From assembly GCF_002192695.1 (NCBI RefSeq), contig NZ_MTLG01000088.1, forward strand, positions 1 through 64,000: DNA of 64,000 nucleotides, read 5' to 3'. The translations under genes were made by a program, and so were the position numbers. The notes under the pieces are model-generated. The model was given only the letters and a program-made list of their open reading frames with translations, was not told where the DNA came from and did no database searches. Shown piece after piece: positions 41,256 to 49,831 of this stretch (the first letter of the stretch is position 1; each line of letters begins with the position of its first letter). This DNA comes from Achromobacter xylosoxidans. Its GTDB lineage: Bacteria; Pseudomonadota; Gammaproteobacteria; Burkholderiales; Burkholderiaceae_B.

Positions 41256-42041
41256 ATGAAACTGTACGCCAAGCTGGCCGCCGCCGCGGCCGTCTGTCTC
41301 TCCCTGGCCGCGCCCGCCTCGGCCGCCGACAAACTGCAGGACGTGCTGGGCGCGGGCAAGCTGCGCGTGGGCGTGCTGATGGACGCCGCGCCCTGGGGCT
41401 TCAAGGACGCCAAGGGCGAGGCCGCCGGCCTGGACATCGACCTGGCCAAACTCATGGCCGCCGACATGGGCGTGAAGCTGGAGCTGGTGCAGGTCACCGG
41501 CGCCAGCCGCATCCCCAGCCTGCTGGCCGGCAAGGTCGACGTGCTGATCGCGGCCGCCGGCGCCACCCCGGAACGCGCCCAGCAGGTCATGTTCTCGCAA
41601 CCCTACGCCGCGGTGAACCTGGGCGTCTACGGCGGGCAAGCCATGCCGCAAGCCAAGACCGTGGACGAACTGAAAGGTCACAGCATCGCGGTCGCCAAGG
41701 GTTCCACCCTGGACATATGGCTCACCGACAACGCCCCGGGCGCCAAGCTGGTGCGCTTCGAGGACACGCCCTCGGCCGTGGCCGCCTATCTGGCGGGGCA
41801 GTCGGAATCGTTCGCCGAGAACAGCGCCATCGCGCTCAAGGTGGCTGAAGACAATCCCGCCAAGGCCCCCCAGCTCAAGTTCCTGATCCGCCAGTCGCCG
41901 GCCCACGCCGCCGTGCAGCAAGGCCAGCAGAACCTGCTGAACTGGATCAATACCTTCCTCTTCACCAACCGCCTGAACGGCAAGCTGCCGGCCCTGCAGC
42001 AAAAGTGGTTCAAGGAAGCCCAGACCCTGCCGCAGATGTAA
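41256..42041 (+). CDS. Polar amino acid ABC transporter substrate-binding protein
   Basis: Protein of 261 residues from ATG 41256 (ggagtc upstream) with a Sec signal peptide (about 1-23, ending APASA). The family-3 solute-binding fold is seen as 'LQDVLGAGKLRVGVLMDAAPWGFKDAKGEAAGLDIDLAK' in consecutive conserved blocks, then 'IPSLLAGKVDVLIAAAGATPERAQQVMFSQPY'. Its position last among the transporter genes, ahead of ridA, is typical. Ligand probably a small polar or D-amino acid. Confidence 0.9.
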   Translation: MKLYAKLAAAAAVCLSLAAPASAADKLQDVLGAGKLRVGVLMDAAPWGFKDAKGEAAGLDIDLAKLMAADMGVKLELVQVTGASRIPSLLAGKVDVLIAAAGATPERAQQVMFSQPYAAVNLGVYGGQAMPQAKTVDELKGHSIAVAKGSTLDIWLTDNAPGAKLVRFEDTPSAVAAYLAGQSESFAENSAIALKVAEDNPAKAPQLKFLIRQSPAHAAVQQGQQNLLNWINTFLFTNRLNGKLPALQQKWFKEAQTLPQM

Positions 42042-42065
42042 TCGGCCGACATACCAAGGACTCGC

Positions 42066-42413
42066 ATGATCAAACGCTACAAATCCGGCTCGCGCATGAG
42101 CCAGGCCGTCTCGTACAACGGCTTCGTGTTCATCGCCGGCCAGGTGGCCGACAACCGCCAGGGTTCGCTCGAATCGCAGACCCGCGAAGTGCTGGCGAAG
42201 ATCGAGGCGCTGCTGGCCGAGGCCGGCAGCGACAAATCGCGCCTGCTGGCCGTGGACGTGTTCCTGCCCGCCATCGGCGACTTCGACGCCATGAACCGCG
42301 TCTACGACGCCTGGATCGATCCCGCCAACCCGCCGGCCCGCGCCTGCGTCGAGGCGCGCCTGGCCGACCCCGACCTGCGGGTCGAGATGACCGCGGTCGC
42401 CGCGCTGCGCTAA
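42066..42413 (+). CDS. RidA/YjgF-family enamine/imine deaminase
   Basis: Protein of 115 residues. 'AVSYNGFVFIAGQVADN', 'LESQTREVLAKIEALLAEAGS' and 'NPPARACVEARLADPDLRVEMTAVA' match the trimeric RidA fold; the Arg in the 'PARxxV' motif holds the substrate carboxylate. RidA hydrolyses 2-aminoacrylate and related imines released by PLP dehydratases to 2-keto acids plus ammonia. This matches the PLP enzyme at the start of the operon. Cytoplasmic. Confidence 0.9.
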   Translation: MIKRYKSGSRMSQAVSYNGFVFIAGQVADNRQGSLESQTREVLAKIEALLAEAGSDKSRLLAVDVFLPAIGDFDAMNRVYDAWIDPANPPARACVEARLADPDLRVEMTAVAALR

Positions 42414-42479
42414 GCGCGCTTTGCGGCAGCCTTCCGATCCCCTTTCGCGCCGCCTTGCGCGGCGCAGTTGTATCCCCCC

Positions 42480-43514
42480 ATGCATACCGGCCTGTTTCAC
42501 GAGATAGATTTCGATGCCGACGGCAAGGCGCTCAGCTTCCTGGGCACCCCCTATTCGGTGGATCGTTCGCCCTACTACCAGATCAAGACGCCCATCTGCC
42601 GCATCCGCAACGGCAGCGGCCCGCGCGTGCTGCTCATGGCGGGCAACCACGGCGACGAATACGAAGGCGAGGTCGCCCTGGGCCGCCTGATCCGCCGCCT
42701 GGACCCCGCCCGCATGCGCGGCGAGGTCACCATCCTGCCGCTGGCCAACCTGCCCGCCGTGATGGCGGCGCGGCGGCGCTCGCCGCTGGACAACGGTAAT
42801 CTCAACCGCGCCTTTCCCGGCGTGCCCGGCGGCACCCCGACCGAGCGCCTGGCGCACTTCCTCGAACACGAGCTGTTCCCGCGCCACGACGTGGTGTTCG
42901 ACATCCATTCCGGCGGCACCTCGATGGCGCACCTGCCCACCGCCCTGATCGAGCGCCAGGACTCGCCCGAGCGCATGGCGCGCGCGCTGGACCTGATGGG
43001 CTCGCTCGGCATGGGCCACGCCTTCGTCGCGGCCAATGGCCGCGACGCCCCCACCTCGATGGCGGCGGCCGCGCGCGCCGGCGCCATCGGCATCAGCGGC
43101 GAATTCGGCGGTGGCGGCACCCTGACCCCGGCCACGCTGGCCGCGACCCAACGCGCCATCGACAATCTGCTGCAGAAGCTGGGCGTGACGGACGCGCCCC
43201 TGCTGGGTCCGCACGAACCCGGCGCGCCCGCCATGCAGCTGTTGGAGTTGGACAGCCACGAACAGAACATCTTCGCCACCCGGCGCGGCTGGTTCGAGCC
43301 GGCGGTCGACATCGGCGCGACGGTGCGAGCGGGCGACGTCGCGGGCTACTACCACGACCTCAACCAGCTGGACGCGGAAGAGGAAATCCTGCGCTTCCGG
43401 CAGCCAGGCATCGTCATTTCGCGGCGCCTGCATACGGACTGCGAATCCGGCGACAGCCTGATCCAGGTTGCGCGTCCCGTCGGCCAGGCTGATATCCTGA
43501 CGGCTGCCGCCTGA
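42480..43514 (+). CDS. Succinylglutamate desuccinylase/aspartoacylase-family deacylase (DoeB-like)
   Basis: Protein of 344 residues from ATG 42480 (an in-frame TTG at 42468 is possible). The zinc-carboxypeptidase-like fold shows ligands in 'AGNHGDEYEGEVAL' (His, Glu) and 'VVFDIHSGGTSMAHLP' (His), and the catalytic Glu in 'GISGEFGGGG'. Length and 'DNGNLNRAFPG' resemble DoeB, which deacetylates N-acetyl-diaminobutyrate in ectoine breakdown, but no other ectoine genes are near. It would release a free amino acid from an N-acyl form, upstream of the PLP enzyme (inference). Confidence 0.83.
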   Translation: MHTGLFHEIDFDADGKALSFLGTPYSVDRSPYYQIKTPICRIRNGSGPRVLLMAGNHGDEYEGEVALGRLIRRLDPARMRGEVTILPLANLPAVMAARRRSPLDNGNLNRAFPGVPGGTPTERLAHFLEHELFPRHDVVFDIHSGGTSMAHLPTALIERQDSPERMARALDLMGSLGMGHAFVAANGRDAPTSMAAAARAGAIGISGEFGGGGTLTPATLAATQRAIDNLLQKLGVTDAPLLGPHEPGAPAMQLLELDSHEQNIFATRRGWFEPAVDIGATVRAGDVAGYYHDLNQLDAEEEILRFRQPGIVISRRLHTDCESGDSLIQVARPVGQADILTAAA

Positions 43515-43539
43515 TCCCGGAACAATCAAAAGAAATCGC

Positions 43540-44628
43540 ATGACCCACCGGCCCGCGCCTCCTTCCGCTCCCACCTACGACGACGTGCTGCGCGTGCGTC
43601 CCGAGGGCGCCGCCGCGCCCGCTCGCGCCGCCGCCCCCGCCAAACCGCCGCGCATCGAGGAAGTGGCCAGGCTGGCCGGGGTATCGCCCATCACGGTGTC
43701 GCGGGCCTTGCGCCAGCCCGAGAAAGTGGCTCAAGAAAAACGCGACCGCATCCTGCAAGTGGTGGCGCAGACCGGCTATGCCTCGAATCCGCACGCGCGG
43801 GCCTTGCGCTCCGGACAGTCCAGCGTGGTGGCGGCATTCGTCTCCAACATCCTCAGCCAGCAGTTCGCGCTGGCCGTGCAGGGCTGCGCCGAAGTGCTGG
43901 AGCCTCAGGGCTATCAACTGATGGTGGGACAGACCTCGTATTCCTATGCCAAGGAAACCAGCATGATCGCCTCGCTGCGCGCCCTGCGGCCCGCGGCGGT
44001 GCTGTTCACCGGCGTTATCGAACTCGAGGAAAACCGCCAGTCGCTACGCGAGCTGGGCATCCCCATCATGGAGACCTGGGCCTATCCGCGCGACCCCATC
44101 GACATGCTGGTGGGTTTTTCCAACTACGACGGCGGCGTCATGGCCGCGCGCCATCTGGCCGAACGCGGCTACCGGCGCGTCGCCTTCGTCGCGCGCCAGG
44201 GCGGACGCGGCGATCTGCGCCGCCAGGGCTTTAACGCCGCCGCGGCCGAACTCGGACTGCAGGTCGTGGCCGAACTGGCGGTGGACAACGCGCAGACCAT
44301 CGCCGATGGCCGCGCCGCCCTGGCCCGCCTGCTCGCCATGGGCCAGGACTTCGACGCCGTGTTCTGCGCCAACGACCTGCTGGCGGTGGGCGCGCTGTTC
44401 GAGGCGCGCGACCGCAAGCTCGCCATCCCGCGCGACATCGCCATCCTGGGTTTTGGCGATACCGACATCGCCAGCGAGATCGAGCCCGGCCTGACCACCA
44501 TAGGCGTGGACAGCCGCAAGCTGGGCGCGCGCGCCGGGGAACTACTGCTGCAACGCCTGAATGGCGGCGCGCCCATCGCGCGCCAGGAAGTGTTTCCGCT
44601 GACCTTGAACCAGCGCGCCAGCACCTAG
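43540..44628 (+). CDS. LacI-family repressor
   Basis: Protein of 362 residues. A ~35-residue Ala/Pro-rich N-terminal extension precedes the LacI HTH ('RIEEVARLAGVSPITVSRAL', about 38-57) and hinge helix ('NPHARALRSG'). The periplasmic-binding-like effector domain fills about 100-355 ('VFCANDLLAVGALFEARD'). It resembles the GntR(LacI)/Gnt-II subgroup. As the last gene of the operon it is likely autoregulated through the two AACGTT sites at 37793-37839. Effector probably the imported amino acid or a product (inference). Confidence 0.88.
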   Translation: MTHRPAPPSAPTYDDVLRVRPEGAAAPARAAAPAKPPRIEEVARLAGVSPITVSRALRQPEKVAQEKRDRILQVVAQTGYASNPHARALRSGQSSVVAAFVSNILSQQFALAVQGCAEVLEPQGYQLMVGQTSYSYAKETSMIASLRALRPAAVLFTGVIELEENRQSLRELGIPIMETWAYPRDPIDMLVGFSNYDGGVMAARHLAERGYRRVAFVARQGGRGDLRRQGFNAAAAELGLQVVAELAVDNAQTIADGRAALARLLAMGQDFDAVFCANDLLAVGALFEARDRKLAIPRDIAILGFGDTDIASEIEPGLTTIGVDSRKLGARAGELLLQRLNGGAPIARQEVFPLTLNQRAST

Positions 44629-44641
44629 CGGGCCTCCTGCA

Positions 44642-44663
44642 CGCGCCGGCCGCGACCGGCGCG
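44642..44663. terminator. Bidirectional hairpin
   Basis: cgcgccgg / ccggcgcg, an 8-bp stem with a 6-nt loop, between the convergent LacI and hydratase genes. Confidence 0.5.
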
Positions 44664-44668
44664 GAATC

Positions 44669-45487
44669 TCACTCGTCGAACACGATGCGCAGGCCCGGCA
44701 AGCCGATGCCCTCCAGCGTGGTGCTCCACGTTTCCCCGGCATGCACCGGATAAGCCTTGGTCAGCGTGCCGGTCGTGACCAGCTCGCCCGCCTGGATCGC
44801 CTCGTCGGCAGGACGCTCCGCCACCACCGCCAGCAAATGGGCCAGCGCCGCCAGCGGACTGCCCAGCACATTGGACCCAGAGCCGGTTTCGCGGTGGATG
44901 CCGTTGCAGGACAAGTTCACGCGGAAGTCCGCCAGCTGTTCGATCAGCCCCGGCCCGAGTTCGGCCGGTTCCGTGAGCGGACCGATGAAGAGCGCGCCAT
45001 GCAAGGCGTTGTCCGCCACGGTGTCGGCGGCCTGGAACTGCCAGGCGGGATAGTGCGACTGCACCAGTTCAAAGCCGTGGGCGATCCAGTCCACGCACGC
45101 CAGTATGGCTGCCGGGTCCCGCGTTTGCGGCGGCGCGGCATTGAAGTGCAGCACGATTTCCGGCTCGATGCGCGGCTCGACATAGCGCGCCAGGCGGCAA
45201 TGCACTTCGCCGGTATCGTCGTAGACGGCGCTATGTTCATAGACGCGCCCCCACACCGGGAAATCCACGCCCAGCGCAGCCCACATCGCGGCATTGGTGA
45301 ACCCGATCTTGCGGCCGACGAGCAGCGCGCCCTCAGCCAGCCGCGCCTGATGGATACGCGCGGCCACGTCGTAGGCGGCGTCCAGGTCGAAGCGCGGGCG
45401 CTTGGCCGTGAGCGGCGCGAGGTAAGACACATGGTCCTGCGCCGCCTTGATTTCGCGGGCGAGCGCGGCGGGATCGGAAGCTGGCAT
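44669..45487 (-). CDS. 2-keto-4-pentenoate hydratase / fumarylacetoacetase-fold hydratase
   Basis: Protein of 272 residues from ATG 45487. It resembles the HpaH/MhpD group that hydrates 2-hydroxy-alkadienoates late in meta-cleavage pathways. Metal-site carboxylates are in 'PRIEPEIVLHFN' (Glu-x-Glu type), and 'GRKIGFTNAAMWAALGVDFPVWG' is characteristic. No other ring-cleavage genes lie nearby, so it is an orphan member with unknown substrate. Divergent from a LysR gene (108 bp between starts) that may regulate it. Confidence 0.83.
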   Translation of the reverse strand: MPASDPAALAREIKAAQDHVSYLAPLTAKRPRFDLDAAYDVAARIHQARLAEGALLVGRKIGFTNAAMWAALGVDFPVWGRVYEHSAVYDDTGEVHCRLARYVEPRIEPEIVLHFNAAPPQTRDPAAILACVDWIAHGFELVQSHYPAWQFQAADTVADNALHGALFIGPLTEPAELGPGLIEQLADFRVNLSCNGIHRETGSGSNVLGSPLAALAHLLAVVAERPADEAIQAGELVTTGTLTKAYPVHAGETWSTTLEGIGLPGLRIVFDE

Positions 45488-45595
45488 GGCGGCTCCTGGG
45501 AGTATGCCAAATGTAAAAGAAAACATGCCCGCACAGTGCACTCGCCGTTATATGCTCCCCTTGACGTCCTATTATCAGAACAGCGGGGAAGCAGC

Positions 45596-46543
45596 ATGCA
45601 CGACTTGAATGACCTCTTTTACTTCGTCCAGGTCGTCAAGAACGGCGGATTCGCGCCCGCCGGGCGGGCCTTGGACATACCCAAGTCCCGCCTCAGCCGG
45701 CGCATCGCGCTGCTGGAAGACCGGCTGGGCGTGCGGCTCATCCAGCGTTCCACGCGCAGCTTCGCCGTGACCGAATTGGGTCAGGAATATTACGAACAAT
45801 GCCTGTCGATGCTGGCGGGCGCCGAAGCCGCCCAGGAGGTCATCGACCGGACCCGAGCCGAACCGCAAGGCACGATACGCATCAGCGCGCCGCCCGCGCT
45901 GATCTACTACTTCCTGGGCGACCTGGTGGCCCGCTTCATGGTCCGCTGCCCCAAGGTCCACGTCTACCTGAAGAGCTTCAGCCGCCCCGTGGACGTACTG
46001 CGCGAGGGTTTCGACATCGCCGTGCGCGTGCGCTTCGGCCCCATCGAGAGCAGCGACCTCATCATGAAACCGCTGGGCATGAGCTGCCAGTGTCTGGTGG
46101 CCAGTCCCGCGCTGGCCCGCGGCATCAGGCTGCCGGCGGATCCGCATGCCCTGAGCGACCTGCCCACGCTGGCGCTGGGCACCGAACAGCGCGAGTCCCA
46201 TTGGCGGCTGGACGGGCCGGATGGCGCGCGCATCGTGGTGCCGTTCACGCCGCGCCTGGTGACCGACGACATGCTGGCCCTGAAGCAGGCCGCCTTGCGC
46301 GGCGTGGGCGTGGTCGCCCTGCCCCTGCTCATGATTCGGGAAGAACTGGACGCAGGCACCCTGGTGGACGTCGGCGCTCCCTGGCAGCCGGAAGCGGGCA
46401 GCGTGCACGCCATCTTCCCGTCCCGCCGCGGCCTGCTGCCCGGCGTGCGGGAACTGCTGGATTTCCTGAGCTCGGAGTATCAGGACGTGGCCAAACGCGA
46501 ACACGACACCCAGGTGCGCCACAAGCTGCCCACCTTGAAGTAG
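45596..46543 (+). CDS. LysR-family regulator
   Basis: Protein of 315 residues starting 'MHDLNDLFYFVQVVKNGGFAP', the typical N-terminus of the large DhcR/AaeR-like LysR subgroup; the HTH spans about 1-60 with 'KSRLSRRIALLEDRLGVRLI'. The effector domain covers about 90-295. ATG 45596 is preceded by a gggaag Shine-Dalgarno. It is divergent from the hydratase gene and directly upstream of two co-directional YcaC-type hydrolase genes; either could be the target. Confidence 0.88.
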   Translation: MHDLNDLFYFVQVVKNGGFAPAGRALDIPKSRLSRRIALLEDRLGVRLIQRSTRSFAVTELGQEYYEQCLSMLAGAEAAQEVIDRTRAEPQGTIRISAPPALIYYFLGDLVARFMVRCPKVHVYLKSFSRPVDVLREGFDIAVRVRFGPIESSDLIMKPLGMSCQCLVASPALARGIRLPADPHALSDLPTLALGTEQRESHWRLDGPDGARIVVPFTPRLVTDDMLALKQAALRGVGVVALPLLMIREELDAGTLVDVGAPWQPEAGSVHAIFPSRRGLLPGVRELLDFLSSEYQDVAKREHDTQVRHKLPTLK

Positions 46544-46616
46544 CAGCAGGCTCGCGCAGCGTTCGACGAGTGGGACGCAGAAACCCATTTTTCCTGCCTA
46601 CCCAGCCGCCCGAGTT

Positions 46617-46651
46617 GCTCCTAGGATGATTAGCCCCACGTCATCAGGAGC
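46617..46651 (+). promoter_or_regulatory. 5'-UTR hairpin covering the ycaC-like ribosome binding site
   Basis: gctcct-ag-gatga (46617-46629) can pair with tcatc-aggagc (46641-46651), giving 11 bp with a 2-nt bulge and an 11-nt loop. The right arm includes the Shine-Dalgarno aggag (46646-46650) that serves ATG 46657, so folding would hide the ribosome binding site. Confidence 0.5.
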
Positions 46652-46656
46652 ACACC

Positions 46657-47334
46657 ATGAGCGTCCCCGCCAACTTCAATGGCCAGCGTCCCGTCATCGA
46701 TCCCAACGATGCCGTCATGTTGCTGATCGACCATCAGAGCGGCCTGTTCCAGACGGTCGCGGACATGCCGATGACCGAGCTGCGCTCGCTTGCCGGCGCC
46801 CTCGCCTCCATGGCCACCCTGGCGAAGCTGCCTGTCATCACCACGGCTTCCGTGCCGCAAGGTCCCAACGGCCCCTTGATTCCGGAAATCCACGAGAACG
46901 CCCCGCACGCGAAATATGTCGCGCGCAAGGGCGAAATCAATGCCTGGGACAATCCTGAATTCGTCGCCGCGGTCAAGGCGACAGGCCGCAAGACCCTGAT
47001 CATCGCCGGCACCATCACCAGCGTCTGCATGGCGTTCCCCGCCATCAGCGCGGTGGCCGAGGGCTACAAGGTCTTCGTGGTGGTCGACGCCTCGGGCACC
47101 TACAGCAAGATGGCCCAGGAAATCACCCTGGCGCGCGTGGTGCAGGCCGGCGCCGTGCCCATGGACACGGGCGCCGTGGCCGCCGAGCTGCAAAAGACCT
47201 GGCACCGCGAAGACGCCGCCAAATGGGCCGAGGTCTACACCAAGATCTTCCCGCCCTATCAACTGCTGATCGAAAGCTACAACCGGGCTCAGGAAGTCAT
47301 CAAGAAGGGCGAAACGCTCGACTCCCAGCGCTGA
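46657..47334 (+). CDS. Isochorismatase-family hydrolase (YcaC-like)
   Basis: Protein of 225 residues of the cysteine hydrolase superfamily. Probable catalytic triad: Asp25 in '[10 protein letters not shown]', Lys91 in 'ARKGEINAW', and Cys124 in 'ITSVCMAFP' after a cis-peptide-like turn. It resembles YcaC but is longer at both ends. Substrate unknown; amidohydrolase or nitrilase-like activity on small amides is the family theme. Followed after 63 bp by a second, closer YcaC homologue, probably in one transcript. Translation may be controlled by a hairpin over its ribosome binding site. Confidence 0.85.
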   Translation: MSVPANFNGQRPVIDPNDAVMLLIDHQSGLFQTVADMPMTELRSLAGALASMATLAKLPVITTASVPQGPNGPLIPEIHENAPHAKYVARKGEINAWDNPEFVAAVKATGRKTLIIAGTITSVCMAFPAISAVAEGYKVFVVVDASGTYSKMAQEITLARVVQAGAVPMDTGAVAAELQKTWHREDAAKWAEVYTKIFPPYQLLIESYNRAQEVIKKGETLDSQR

Positions 47335-47397
47335 GCCTGCGCCGGATTTTTCCCCGCGCGCCGCCAGGCGCGCAACCTCCCCCTTATGGAGCACGCA

Positions 47398-48024
47398 ATG
47401 TCCAAGCCCTATGTGAAACTCGACAAGACCCAGGCCGCAGTGCTGCTGGTCGACCACCAGGTGGGCCTGCTGTCCCTGGTCCGGGACTTCCAGCCCGACC
47501 AGTTCAAGAACAACGTCCTGGCGCTGGCCGACCTGGCCGAATACTTCAAGCTGCCCACCATCCTGACCACCAGCTTCGAGGACGGCCCCAACGGCCCGCT
47601 GGTCCAGGAGCTGAAAGACAAATTCCCCAAGGCGCCCTACATCGCCCGCCCGGGCAACATCAACGCCTGGGACAACGAGGACTTCGTCAAGGCCGTCAAG
47701 GCCACCGGCAAGAAGCAGTTGATCATCGCCGGCGTCGTCACCGAAGTCTGCGTGGCCTTCCCGGCGCTGTCGGCCCTGGAGGAAGGCTTTGACGTGTTCG
47801 TCGTCACCGACGCGTCCGGCACCTTCAATGAAGTGACCCGCAACGCCGCCTGGAGCCGCATGGAACAGGCCGGCGCGCAACTGCTGAGCTGGTTTGGCGT
47901 GGCTTGCGAGCTGCACCGCGACTGGCGCAACGACATCGAGGGCCTGGGGACGCTGTTCTCCAACCACATCCCCGACTACCGCAACCTGATGGCGGCCTAC
48001 TCCACCGTCAAGGGCAGCCGGTAA
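47398..48024 (+). CDS. ycaC: YcaC-type isochorismatase-family hydrolase
   Basis: Protein of 208 residues, the same length as E. coli YcaC and very similar along the whole chain as I recall that sequence ('AAVLLVDHQVGLLSLVRD', 'APYIARPGNINAWDNEDFV', 'AGVVTEVCVAFPALSALEEG'). Catalytic Asp19 and Cys118 are present; the triad Lys position is in the Arg84-Pro segment, as in YcaC. YcaC forms ring-shaped oligomers and its physiological substrate is not settled. ATG 47398 is chosen over 47386 because a ggag lies 8 nt upstream. Partner gene upstream is a diverged paralogue. Confidence 0.88.
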   Translation: MSKPYVKLDKTQAAVLLVDHQVGLLSLVRDFQPDQFKNNVLALADLAEYFKLPTILTTSFEDGPNGPLVQELKDKFPKAPYIARPGNINAWDNEDFVKAVKATGKKQLIIAGVVTEVCVAFPALSALEEGFDVFVVTDASGTFNEVTRNAAWSRMEQAGAQLLSWFGVACELHRDWRNDIEGLGTLFSNHIPDYRNLMAAYSTVKGSR

Positions 48025-48073
48025 AGCCCCCGCCGGCCGCGTCCAGACGCTGAGCCGGCAGGCCTGGACTGCC

Positions 48074-48102
48074 ACGGCGGCGCGCACTTTGCGCGCCGCC
48101 GT
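48074..48102. terminator. Strong bidirectional terminator
   Basis: A perfect 12-bp stem (acggcggcgcgc / gcgcgccgccgt) with a 5-nt loop, followed on the plus strand by a T-rich stretch, lies between convergent ycaC and fatty acid hydroxylase genes. Confidence 0.75.
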
Positions 48103-48103
48103 T

Positions 48104-49252
48104 TCATTTCTTGCGGGCGAACGGGTAGGCCTGCTGCGCCAGGAAGGTGCTGGGCATGTCGTTGTCCAGGATCCCGTAATTCTCGGGCAGGCGCTTGCTC
48201 ACGCCGCGCACCGCCGTGCCGAACGCGTAGTCGATGAACGAAAAGTGCGCGGCGTAGTTCCGGTCGATGGCCTCGGTATCCGACGAGTGGTGCCAGTGGT
48301 GGGAGTCCGGCGTCACGATGATGTAGCGCAGCCAGCCCCAGGGCACCTTCACGTTGGAATGGATCAGCACCGCCTGGAAGCCGACGATGATGATGTAGGC
48401 GTCCAGCACCGGCTTGGAGAAACCCAGCGCGAACAGCACGCCCAGCACCGCGACCCGGGTGATCAGCAATTCGACGATGTGCAGGCGCGAACCGGCCAGC
48501 CAGTCCAGCGTGCGGGTGCTGTGGTGCACCGCGTGGATGCGCCACAGGAACGGCACCTCGTGGTAGGCGCGGTGCGCCGCATACTGCACCAGATCCGCCA
48601 CCAGCACGGCCAGGAACAATTCCACCAGATACGGCAGCGACACGATCGCCTGTTGCAGGGGCTCGTAGGCCGCCCAGGAAAACAGCCGATGCACGAAGAA
48701 GTTGATGCACAGCAGCACCGCCCCCACCGACAGGTGGTTGAACAGGAAGTGCTTCATGTCCACCTGCCATTCGCCGCGGAACACCGGTTGGCCCGGGTAC
48801 AGGGGGAACAGTTTCTCGAAGATGATGAACACGGTGCTGGACGCCAGCAGGTCCAGGATGAACCAATCCAGGCCCAGATAGGGGTGATTGCCCGTATTGG
48901 ACGTGGTCACCACCACGTTGCTGCCACCCGCCGCGACCGCGCCGCACACCAGCAGGAAGGCCGCAATGTTCAGCCAGCGCTGGCGGCCGAGCACGGTATT
49001 GGTCAGGGCAATGGTGCCGGACACCAGCAGCGCCCCGAACAGCAGCGCGCGCATCGCGTCCACGTTGTAGAAGCTGCGCAGCTCCGGCGTGGTCAGGTAG
49101 GCCGGGAAATGGAACGCCAGCACGCCCAGCACCGACAGGATGGCCAGGAACAGCGCGATCACGCCGCTGATCATGCCCGTGCCCGGGCGGATCCTGCCGT
49201 CCTGCTTGAAAAGCTGTAAGACCTGGCGAAGGATGGACGCGCGCTGATTCAT
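48104..49252 (-). CDS. Fatty acid hydroxylase / sterol desaturase family membrane protein
   Basis: Protein of 382 residues from ATG 49252. About four N-terminal membrane segments (about 25-150) are followed by the di-iron His clusters of the superfamily: 'QYAAHRAYHEV', 'IHAVHHSTRTLDW' and 'HHWHHSSDTEAIDRNY', with membrane segments between. These His coordinate a non-heme di-iron centre for O2-dependent hydroxylation or desaturation of lipids. The extra N-terminal membrane block is longer than the basic domain. The 49408 start would add an Arg-rich extension without signal character. Lipid substrate unknown. Confidence 0.82.
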   Translation of the reverse strand: MNQRASILRQVLQLFKQDGRIRPGTGMISGVIALFLAILSVLGVLAFHFPAYLTTPELRSFYNVDAMRALLFGALLVSGTIALTNTVLGRQRWLNIAAFLLVCGAVAAGGSNVVVTTSNTGNHPYLGLDWFILDLLASSTVFIIFEKLFPLYPGQPVFRGEWQVDMKHFLFNHLSVGAVLLCINFFVHRLFSWAAYEPLQQAIVSLPYLVELFLAVLVADLVQYAAHRAYHEVPFLWRIHAVHHSTRTLDWLAGSRLHIVELLITRVAVLGVLFALGFSKPVLDAYIIIVGFQAVLIHSNVKVPWGWLRYIIVTPDSHHWHHSSDTEAIDRNYAAHFSFIDYAFGTAVRGVSKRLPENYGILDNDMPSTFLAQQAYPFARKK

Positions 49253-49508
49253 TTCATGTTTATGGCAGACCACGGGGAAGCGAGTGTATCGCCGGGGACG
49301 GATCTTCATGTAATAAAACGTGATCAGGCGCGACAGAATGACGCCCTCGCCCCCGCTTTGCGCGACATCAATTCTCGGACGGACGGCATGCACCCGGATG
49401 GTTGACAACGGCCCGGGGTTGGCGTGTCATGGAATCGAAAGCTTTATGGATCATCAGGTTCCCCGGTTTCCCGCAGTGCCCATCAACCGGTTCTTTAAAG
49501 AGGCCCCT

Positions 49509-49733
49509 ATGTTCCCTGAATACCGCCACCTCATTACCCAACTGAAATCCGAAAACGCGCATTTCTCCGCGCTGTTCCAGCGTCACAATGACCTGGACCA
49601 GGAAATCAAGAACATGGAGGCCGGCATCCAGCCGGCGTCGGGCAACGAGGTCGAAGTGCTCAAGAAAGAAAAACTGCACCTGAAGGACAAGCTGTACGGC
49701 ATCCTGCGCGCTGCCGACCAGGGCGGCAGCTGA
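49509..49733 (+). CDS. YdcH-family (DUF465) small protein
   Basis: Protein of 74 residues, a helical hairpin typical of DUF465: 'FPEYRHLITQLKSENAHFSALFQRHNDLDQEIKNME', ending 'LKKEKLHLKDKLYGIL' (given as two conserved blocks). ATG 49509 follows aaagagg at good spacing; the longer in-frame start at 49446 is less likely. Family members are cytoplasmic and of unknown function. A ttgaca hexamer at 49402-49407 could belong to its promoter. Confidence 0.85.
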   Translation: MFPEYRHLITQLKSENAHFSALFQRHNDLDQEIKNMEAGIQPASGNEVEVLKKEKLHLKDKLYGILRAADQGGS

Positions 49734-49831
49734 AGGTACCGCACCGTGGATGGCGCCTGCCCGTGCAGGCGCCCGGATTATCCTGAATTCCCGCAGCCGT
49801 CGGCGCAAGGCCGCAGCGCAAGCCGCCCGCC

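Noticed and set aside
49253..49408. Arg-rich N-terminal extension of the fatty acid hydroxylase
   Set aside because: The extension lacks signal or membrane character; ATG 49252 starts a normal amphipathic lead into the first membrane segment.
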